From Candidatus Omnitrophota bacterium (GTDB taxonomy: Bacteria; Omnitrophota; Gorgyraeia; Zapsychrales; Zapsychraceae), in assembly GCA_016214285.1 (NCBI GenBank), contig JACROV010000078.1, positions 1 to 47,307 of the forward strand: a stretch of 47,307 bases of DNA. The letters run 5' to 3'. Within the stretch, counting starts at the first letter, position 1; each line of letters begins with the position of its first letter. Positions 40,864 to 47,307 of the stretch are shown here, one piece after another. The notes beneath the pieces were generated by a model that saw nothing but the letters and a program-made list of their open reading frames with translations, was not told the origin of the DNA and made no database searches. The position numbers were made by a program, and so were the translations under genes.

Positions 40864-41991
40864 CTAGATAGCCTTCCACGCATCGGGCTTTGCGACATAC
40901 CCTGAAGTACCGCCGCCGATCAACCCTTCGAACCCCGCGGGGACGATCTCATCAATTGTTGTGTCGGCATAATTAAATGCCTTTGTCGACCAAATCTCGC
41001 CAATGGCAATGCCCCCGTTGGCGATGACGCTGCCGTTAGTGACCGTCGTATCGTAAATGCCGTCAAAGTGAGCGATGCCATGGGTATAGATCACTCCGTT
41101 ATGACTGGATGGTAAAGCAACTGTTTCCAAATACCCTGCCCAGGAAATAATGTTAAGCTGTGAATCAGGCGCCGCGAAGCCCGTTTGATTATGGACAACT
41201 GTCCCCGTTGAAATAATAGTCATTTTTTGGTCCTTCTTCAACCCTTCCCCAAAAAGAATAATGACGTTCCCGTTGCCCTCGTCTCCCTCGACATAAATTA
41301 TTTTTTTCCCATCCAGGGAACTGTTGGGGGCCAGCAAGTACGTTCCGTTCCCCTTGATGTAGAGGACCTCTTCGGGGGGATAGTTTTGCAAGATGTCACG
41401 GTTGACCTGTACAAAATCGGCGAATTCATCCGCAATGCCGTTATTATTGGCATCGGGATAGGTCAGCGAAACAAGACCCGCGTTGACCCCCTCGTCCTTG
41501 TCTTCGATAAACACCCTTGAATGTTCACCGCGGTCAATTATTTTCCCGTTAAGACGCGTTTTATCATTAATGGCGACCATCGCCTTTTTACCGTCGATCA
41601 CAAGGTCGCCATTCGCGGAAACGGTGTTTCTGAAAACCTCCGGGGCTTTGGCCGGATATGTGATCTGTATGCTTTTTTCTATTCCGGCAAAGGTGCCGGT
41701 AGCCGTAACTGTGCGGTGCCTGAAATTTGAATCATCTTTTGTGACATGGATCATGCTATTGCCATCTTGTATGGTGTATGAACCTGTTTGATCCAGCATC
41801 CGCGGGTCTTTCATAAATGTATTTATTCCGGCTTCAGCAAGCCAAAAGGCGGCCGTTGTAAAGTAATGCCGGCGGGCATAGTTGTGCTCGTTGATATTAA
41901 AACTCGCGATCCCCGCGGACAGCGTGAGCAGGACGAACAAAACAATATAAGCCAATATAAGCACAGCCCCTTTATTGTTCAGCTTTTTCAT
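40864..41991 (-). CDS. PilX-like / type IV pilus-assembly-like protein
   Basis: MKKLNNKGAVLILAYIVLFVLLTLSAGIASFNINEHNYARRHYFTTAAFWLAEAGIN. Confidence 0.65.
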   Translation of the reverse strand: MKKLNNKGAVLILAYIVLFVLLTLSAGIASFNINEHNYARRHYFTTAAFWLAEAGINTFMKDPRMLDQTGSYTIQDGNSMIHVTKDDSNFRHRTVTATGTFAGIEKSIQITYPAKAPEVFRNTVSANGDLVIDGKKAMVAINDKTRLNGKIIDRGEHSRVFIEDKDEGVNAGLVSLTYPDANNNGIADEFADFVQVNRDILQNYPPEEVLYIKGNGTYLLAPNSSLDGKKIIYVEGDEGNGNVIILFGEGLKKDQKMTIISTGTVVHNQTGFAAPDSQLNIISWAGYLETVALPSSHNGVIYTHGIAHFDGIYDTTVTNGSVIANGGIAIGEIWSTKAFNYADTTIDEIVPAGFEGLIGGGTSGYVAKPDAWKAI

Positions 41992-42514
41992 TCCGTTCCT
42001 TTTGGGGTTTAAACCGGCTGGTCCTGGCTCTGAAGGCCACTTGTTCTTTGAGGTTCAAATCTATTGGCTGTATCACATTGGGTTTGGATTTCGCGCTGAT
42101 ATCAATAGAAATTAAATCCCCCGTTATGACATAATTAACGGAAGAAATATTGTTAGCGATAACTCTCGTGCCTGAACTATCCTGCCGGATCAGTTTGTTC
42201 GCGTCCTCTCCGCTGCCGGTCCAAAGATAGGAAATTTGTCCCGCGGAAGGCTTTAAGAAATTAAGCCTCACGCCGGGAGGAGTCTCCTCTTTAACGATCA
42301 AGGCCCCCCTGGCCTCACGCAGTTCATTGGTTAAGACAAGCAATGCCATGCGGACCTGCTGTCTTGCCATAATGCTGTCGACATAATAGCTCCACGTTCT
42401 CTCGCCCGCAAGAAATGTCGCGTAGATGCCGGCCAGAATGGAAACCGACAATACGGTCGTTACCATGACTTCGACCAAACTAACGCCTTGTCTGGTGTTT
42501 ATTCTCATTTGGTT
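41972..42514 (-). CDS. Prepilin-type N-terminal methylation protein (PilW-like)
   Basis: MRINTRQGVSLVEVMVTTVLSVSILAGIYATFLAGERTW; start inside ORF 41972..42562. Confidence 0.8.
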   Translation of the reverse strand, partial: NQMRINTRQGVSLVEVMVTTVLSVSILAGIYATFLAGERTWSYYVDSIMARQQVRMALLVLTNELREARGALIVKEETPPGVRLNFLKPSAGQISYLWTGSGEDANKLIRQDSSGTRVIANNISSVNYVITGDLISIDISAKSKPNVIQPIDLNLKEQVAFRARTSRFKPQKERNEKAEQ

Positions 42515-42897
42515 AATTTGGTTCTTAAAGTAATTTGATTTGTCCGTAATTGTCTTTGCCAACTGACGGTTATTTGAATATTTAAGGGATCGCTCGCGGG
42601 ATCGGCAAAGTCAATGCTAAACGCTTCCGCGGGAAGCGTATTCAGGCCATGATCCTGGGCCCACCGCGCCCAATCAGTATTGACAATGCCGGCAAGAGAA
42701 CCGCGGGCCTGCATTTCTTCAAGCATATGTTCGGCGTTTGATGTCGCCACCGTCATGTCCCAGGCAGTGGCAGCCGATAACATCGAGCTGGTATATAACA
42801 TAAGGACCGCGGATATCCCGACCGACAAAATAAAGACCGCTAGGAGCAGTTCAATAAACGTAAAACCCCTGTTTCGTAGCTGCCTTATCCTGTTCAC
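42505..42897 (-). CDS. Prepilin-type N-terminal methylation protein (PilV-like)
   Basis: MNRIRQLRNRGFTFIELLLAVFILSVGISAVLMLYTSSM. Confidence 0.85.
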   Translation of the reverse strand: MNRIRQLRNRGFTFIELLLAVFILSVGISAVLMLYTSSMLSAATAWDMTVATSNAEHMLEEMQARGSLAGIVNTDWARWAQDHGLNTLPAEAFSIDFADPASDPLNIQITVSWQRQLRTNQITLRTKLTK

Positions 42898-42925
42898 GGG
42901 TCGCGTCCTCTTTGAAATTAAATTA

Positions 42926-43007
42926 TAGGGTTATGCCCTTGACTACCACTTCCAGCATACGATGGGCACGAAATCCTGTTGCACTGTTCATCAAAGGCAT
43001 AACCCTA
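42926..43007. repeat. 82-bp inverted-repeat-bounded element, copy 2
   Basis: Identical to 24523-24604; flanked by direct repeat TTAAATTA on both sides. Confidence 0.92.
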
Positions 43008-43062
43008 TTAAATTATAACAGATTATTGACGGCGGGGAAGGAATGATGGGAGAATGTCAAGT

Positions 43063-46000
43063 CTAGTCGCCTGATAACCAACGCAGCATCTTTCGCCAAA
43101 GACCAGTGATCCGTATTATGGTCTTGTCTAACGGTGTTTCACTTTCTGTTTTGGTCAAATTCACATTTTCGTCAGGCTGATTTTTGTCAGATTTGACTGT
43201 CGGTTCAGACGCGACCTCTGCTTGCGCTGCAATGTCATCCCGGGTTAGACTGATCGAGGTATTATCCGTCAGATGTAATGACGGGGTAATTAAAACTGAG
43301 TCGGTTTTATTCACTGGTACAGGTTGAGGAGTTGTTGTTGGGGCCGCTCCTTTTGCCGATCGAGAAGGTGTTGCCTGGGGTGCTCCCTTTATTAAATTTG
43401 AAGACAATTCTCCTGGCAGCGCCGTTGACTTTACAGGCGACGGCGTATCGGAAATGTTTGCCGGCACACCCGTTCCTTTTCCGGCGGCACCTATTAAACT
43501 TGTCCCACCTCTTCCAGACCCCCCGCGTGATTTCCCACCGCCCCCCCTGCCTTCGCCACCGCGACCACCCCCGCCAGAACTTCCTGTGCTTGTATTCTGC
43601 GTTCCGCCGCCACTACTGCTGGTCAAAAACACTGGCTGAGAACTGCTTGGTTCAACAGATTTAGCCTTGACGTCTCCAGATACTCCTGTACCCGTATTTT
43701 TAGACTCGCTGCCACTATTGCTGGTCAAAGACACTGGTTGAGAACTGCTTGGTTCGGTAGACCCGACTTTGACATCACTGCTTTCTGTAGAGATGTTTGC
43801 CGTCGAGTTGTTATCACTAATCGGCCCGGGTGTCAGAGCAAGGTTGTTATCTGGTCTGGAAAGCAAGGGGGGTGAGTTTAATGTTAATGACTCTTGTTTC
43901 GGCTGAGACTGGGGCGTTGGTTGGACTTTAGGCTCGAGATTACAGCTATTGGCGTACCAGTAATAGCCCCGCCCTTCACATTCACTTTTGGTCGAGCAAT
44001 ATTGAATACCGTCCGTGCAGGTCAGTGGTTTCGGCTGGGCGTTGCAGGTGTTGTTGTACCAGAAGTAGCTTTGTCCTTCGCAGGCAATCTTGGTTGTGCA
44101 GTACTGGATACCATCGGCGCAAGTCTTTGTTTTGGGCTGCGCGTTGCACGTATTGTTGTACCAGAAGTAATTTTGTCCTTCACAGGTGGCCCGGGTTGTG
44201 CAGTACTGGATGCCGTCCACGCAAGTCAGCGGTTTAGGCTGGGCGTTACAGGTGTTGTTATACCAGAAGTAGCTTTGTCCTTCGCAGGCAATCTTGGTTG
44301 TGCAGTACTGAATGCCATCGACGCAAGTCTTTGGCTTCGGTTGCGTGTTACACGTATTGTTGTACCAGAAATAGCTTTGTCCTTCGCAGGCGATCTTGGT
44401 TGTGCAGTACTGAATACCATCAGCGCAGGTCTTTGGCTTGGGCTGTGCGTTGCACATATTATTGTACCAATAATAGCCCTGCCCTTCACAGGCGGTTTGT
44501 GTTGTACAATATTGAATACCGTCTGCACATGTCGATGGTTTAGGTTGAGCATTGCAAGTATTGTTGTACCAATAATACCCGTTGTTGGTACAATCCGTCT
44601 TGGTCAAGCAATACTGGATACCATCCACGCAGGTCTTGGGCTGTGGTTGGGCATTGCAGACGTTATTGTACCAGTAATGCCCGTTGTTAACGCAATCCGT
44701 CTGGGTTGTGCAATATTGAATGCCGTCCACGCAAGTCAGCGGTTTCGGTTGCGCGTTACAGGCATTGTTGTACCAATAATGGCCGTTGTTGACACAATCC
44801 GTCTGCGTTGAGCAATACTGGATGCCGTCGGCACAGGTAAGTGTTTGCGTAGTTTCTCCACGAACAGAACCGTATTCCAGCGCCCCAATGTCCCATGTCG
44901 AACCACGGTCATAGCCGTTATAATCAAGGCTTGATTTTCCTGTCAAGACAAGTGCGGCATCTTTAGCCGGGCTGTCATTTTTAAGATAAGCGTTATATCC
45001 ACTTCCGCTATAAAAGCCAGTAGAAGTTTCCTGGAATTTAGGATCTGCACAAATCGAATGAGTTCCTTTATTTTTACAAACTGTTTGATTACTTTTTACG
45101 TTCCAAATGAGAGAATAATCTTCATTAAGTTTCAACTGACCGCAAGGGCCATCCCCATTTCCACTCGTCCCGCCTGCCCAATAAAGGCAGGAATTCTCAA
45201 AAGGCTGCTGAAAATCTGTTCCAGCAGAAAATATGGTATTTCTCGCGGTTAAAGTTTCTGAACCATCACAAAAACTGGCACCAGAAAGCACCAAACAGTC
45301 CCCATTGCTTGTTACCGTTGAATTGTAGATGCCAAAAGAATGTCCTGGCTTTGGGGAAAAACCTATGGCATTCCCTTGCGCACGGCAATTGTCAAAACCT
45401 GGAGATCGGGTTGACGTAAACGGCTGATTATTAAAGTAGGCACAGTTACCGATGATTATACTGTTATCAATGGTAGTTCCAGTTCCTGTTTTCACCTGAT
45501 TGCCGGCATTGCCTTCAAACCTTGAACGCTTGATTGTTATTATGCCATTCCCATCATGATAAAGTAGATCCAATCCGTCAGAAGTGTTATGACTGATATT
45601 GCATTCATTAAATACCCAATTGGCCCCTGTCAGATGCGTCCCTAGTCCATCTCCATAACCACCTTGACTTTGCGACCAGCACCCTTGAGGCTGCTTTTGT
45701 GGATATGTCTCACCACAACCGTTCCATTCAATGCGAACCTTATTGAACGTCATTGTTCCAGAATTGGATGATTGATTAGCTCCAATGTCCCCATCCCAAC
45801 CGACCCACCCGTTGCCCACGATTTCGGTCATATCAATAGTCCAATCCTTCAGTCTTCCTGCATGAATTCCTGTATGCCCAAGCCCATGAACCTTAACATT
45901 TCTTAATAGCACGTTTGAACTGTCTGTAGCTTCAATTCCTGTAGAGGCCCAATCTCCAAGCGAAGGAGCCTGACCGTCACGAATACAACCTATTTCTGGA

Positions 46001-46551
46001 TGAAATTCAACGCAGCCTGATCGATCTGTAATATTAAGGCATTGCATTTCGATGTTATTGCTATTTCTTAAATTGACAACCATAATTGCTCTTTGCGTTC
46101 CCCACAATTCCGGAGGATTGCTGCAGCCTGTATCCCATCCTTTTCCTAGAATTCGTGTTGGATGTAAAGGATCCGGACCTGAAGGAACAGCTTTCATATA
46201 ACAGTCATATGACCAAGATGCATTACAGCTAGTTGTATTGGGCGCATTCCAACCCATCTTGTATTGAGCGTTGTTAGAACCGTCAATAATTAAAGTGTCC
46301 CCACCCTGTAATTTGGTAGAACTTTGATCTTTAGGAGTTATTACCCAAAATGGGTGCGAAAAGGCGCAGGGTTGATTGTTTCCAGAACCTAGATAGGGCG
46401 CGTCGGTTAAACCCGTACACTGGGTGGCCGTGCCTCCATCGGGCCGCACATAATAGGTCGCGCTGTACGCGGGCGAAATAATAAGGAAAGCTAGTCCCAC
46501 CGCAACGACAAGTCCAAAAAATCCGTGTTTTAATGTATATCGGTTCATCAA
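43063..46551 (-). CDS. Secreted parallel-beta-helix-like protein with nine 34-aa Cys-rich repeats and low-complexity C-terminus
   Basis: Signal peptide; N-terminal region with right-handed beta-helix-like features; TCxDGIQYCxTxxxCxxxxYxWYNNxCNxQPKP repeats; Gly/Ser/Pro-rich tail. Confidence 0.85.
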   Translation of the reverse strand: MMNRYTLKHGFFGLVVAVGLAFLIISPAYSATYYVRPDGGTATQCTGLTDAPYLGSGNNQPCAFSHPFWVITPKDQSSTKLQGGDTLIIDGSNNAQYKMGWNAPNTTSCNASWSYDCYMKAVPSGPDPLHPTRILGKGWDTGCSNPPELWGTQRAIMVVNLRNSNNIEMQCLNITDRSGCVEFHPEIGCIRDGQAPSLGDWASTGIEATDSSNVLLRNVKVHGLGHTGIHAGRLKDWTIDMTEIVGNGWVGWDGDIGANQSSNSGTMTFNKVRIEWNGCGETYPQKQPQGCWSQSQGGYGDGLGTHLTGANWVFNECNISHNTSDGLDLLYHDGNGIITIKRSRFEGNAGNQVKTGTGTTIDNSIIIGNCAYFNNQPFTSTRSPGFDNCRAQGNAIGFSPKPGHSFGIYNSTVTSNGDCLVLSGASFCDGSETLTARNTIFSAGTDFQQPFENSCLYWAGGTSGNGDGPCGQLKLNEDYSLIWNVKSNQTVCKNKGTHSICADPKFQETSTGFYSGSGYNAYLKNDSPAKDAALVLTGKSSLDYNGYDRGSTWDIGALEYGSVRGETTQTLTCADGIQYCSTQTDCVNNGHYWYNNACNAQPKPLTCVDGIQYCTTQTDCVNNGHYWYNNVCNAQPQPKTCVDGIQYCLTKTDCTNNGYYWYNNTCNAQPKPSTCADGIQYCTTQTACEGQGYYWYNNMCNAQPKPKTCADGIQYCTTKIACEGQSYFWYNNTCNTQPKPKTCVDGIQYCTTKIACEGQSYFWYNNTCNAQPKPLTCVDGIQYCTTRATCEGQNYFWYNNTCNAQPKTKTCADGIQYCTTKIACEGQSYFWYNNTCNAQPKPLTCTDGIQYCSTKSECEGRGYYWYANSCNLEPKVQPTPQSQPKQESLTLNSPPLLSRPDNNLALTPGPISDNNSTANISTESSDVKVGSTEPSSSQPVSLTSNSGSESKNTGTGVSGDVKAKSVEPSSSQPVFLTSSSGGGTQNTSTGSSGGGGRGGEGRGGGGKSRGGSGRGGTSLIGAAGKGTGVPANISDTPSPVKSTALPGELSSNLIKGAPQATPSRSAKGAAPTTTPQPVPVNKTDSVLITPSLHLTDNTSISLTRDDIAAQAEVASEPTVKSDKNQPDENVNLTKTESETPLDKTIIRITGLWRKMLRWLSGD
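43921..44838 (-). repeat. Nine tandem 102-bp coding repeats (918 bp)
   Basis: Each unit 34 aa starting TC(A/V/T)DGIQYC; 9 x 102 = 918 bp counted from the sequence. Confidence 0.95.
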
Positions 46552-46574
46552 CCTGTCCTCGAGTCACCCCCGCT

Positions 46575-46611
46575 GTTTCGTTTTGAATTATTTGACATTA
46601 CAAAACGAAAC
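46575..46611. promoter_or_regulatory. 11-bp inverted repeat just upstream of the 1162-aa gene
   Basis: GTTTCGTTTTG-N15-CAAAACGAAAC. Confidence 0.5.
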
Positions 46612-46758
46612 ATTACGTTGGGGTATTGTCGGCTAATCCAGCCGACAATAAAAAACCTATTCTCTGTTACTTCCCACAAAGAATAGGTTAGCGTTGTCCA
46701 TGGCGACTTCATCACTGTTGGCAACTGGCTGCCCTGTGCCTCGCGGCCGAGGGCCCTA

Positions 46759-46811
46759 CCCCGACGCTTCGGTCGGGGTCCCTATTTCCAGCTTCGCTGG
46801 AACGTCGGGAT
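46759..46811. repeat. Two-hairpin palindromic element related to the tRNA-Ile insert
   Basis: CCCCGACGCTTCGGTCGGGG-TCCC-TATTTCCAGCTTCGCTGGAA-CGTCGGGAT. Confidence 0.6.
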
Positions 46812-46946
46812 AGCTTTGTGTCCCACCCTTTCGAGTGGTTTACCTTTTTACGAACAGCCTATTTTTTCGATCCATGGGAAGTATGCCATGCCGTTTTCAT
46901 TGTGTCAAGGCCACGACAACAAAGGGTGCATCCCAGTTTCGGGGGG

Positions 46947-47185
46947 TTAATTCCAGCGGGAGTTTTGCACGCGGCCCCAGTCATCGTTGAGATAAGCCAC
47001 CCGTAAACACAGCAGATGTTCAGCGCCTTTTCGTGACCATCTCATCCCGGATCGTTTGAATCGATGACCGATCACATGCTTGCATCCCGCCTCTATCACG
47101 CCAGAGCCGATATGAAAACCCAGCCGCTTATACTCATCATACTTCATATGGTCTTCGTGATTCTTCTGACCTTCCCCAATCCAGT
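46947..47185 (-). mobile_element. ISKra4-family transposase C-terminal fragment
   Basis: HWIGEGQKNHEDHMKYDEYKRLGFHIGSGVIEAGCKHVIGHRFKRSGMRWSRKGAEHLLCLRVAYLNDDW; 5' part missing at IS3 junction. Confidence 0.8.
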
Positions 47186-47307
47186 GGACGTTTTATTAAG
47201 TTAGAATCGCCTGTCTTTCGTACTCAAAAGGGCTCAGATTGCCAAGCGTTGAATGAGCCCGTCTGCAATTGTAATACATTTCCACGTATTCAAAGATCTT
47301 TCTTTTC
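47186..47307 (-). mobile_element. IS3-family insertion sequence, right end with OrfB C-terminus (truncated by window edge)
   Basis: Minus-strand translation RKIFEYVEMYYNCRRAHSTLGNLSPFEYERQAILT*; TG-starting end TGGACGTTTTATTAAG. Confidence 0.85.

Noticed and set aside
42959-42985. Sigma54-like GGGCACG...TTGCA inside the 82-bp element
   Set aside because: Spacing between GGCAC and TTGCA is 9 rather than 5 nt.
43894-44811. 305-aa plus-strand ORF with repetitive sequence
   Set aside because: Antisense shadow of the 102-bp repeats of the 1162-aa minus-strand gene; repeat length divisible by 3 keeps the antisense frame open.
43921-44838. Possible CRISPR-like array
   Set aside because: Repeats are contiguous 102-bp coding units without unique spacers and no cas genes are present.

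Overview
Bacterial chromosomal segment. It opens in the 3' end of a 16S rRNA gene and runs through a full rRNA operon: 16S, tRNA-Ile(GAT), tRNA-Ala(TGC), 23S, 5S. Downstream on + are mobA, tRNA-Pro(GGG), a PilZ gene, an aspartate-family cluster (hom, thrC, standalone CoaB/DFP domain, apgM-like, lysC, cimA), valS, nadC, a CPBP protease and a three-subunit molybdenum hydroxylase with MocA-like and XdhC-like accessory genes. From ~26 kb nearly everything is on -: a DUF134 regulator, a signalling operon (GAF histidine kinase, NtrC-type sigma54 response regulator, PocR/GAF protein), a PEP-CTERM/exosortase locus, an AbiEii-like/HTH pair, polysaccharide deacetylases, prepilin-like genes and a 1162-aa secreted protein with nine exact 34-aa Cys-rich repeats. 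The right edge holds an IS3-family end abutting an ISKra4-family transposase fragment. Main points for a second look: (1) a sugar transferase with a complete PEP-CTERM-like tripartite signal fused at its N-terminus, preceded by a near-consensus sigma54 promoter and three 10-bp-phased iterons; (2) an AbiEii-like/XRE pair translationally coupled to the GT2-exosortase-EpsI genes, with a palindrome inside a consensus sigma70 spacer; (3) several ~22-32 bp palindromes carried in frame inside coding genes, plus a two-hairpin element splitting a partial tRNA-Ile copy; (4) an identical 82-bp inverted-repeat-bounded element in two places; (5) paired operator-like palindromes at DUF134 and at the Mo-hydroxylase promoter. 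All calls are from reading sequence and the supplied ORF track; no database search was run.
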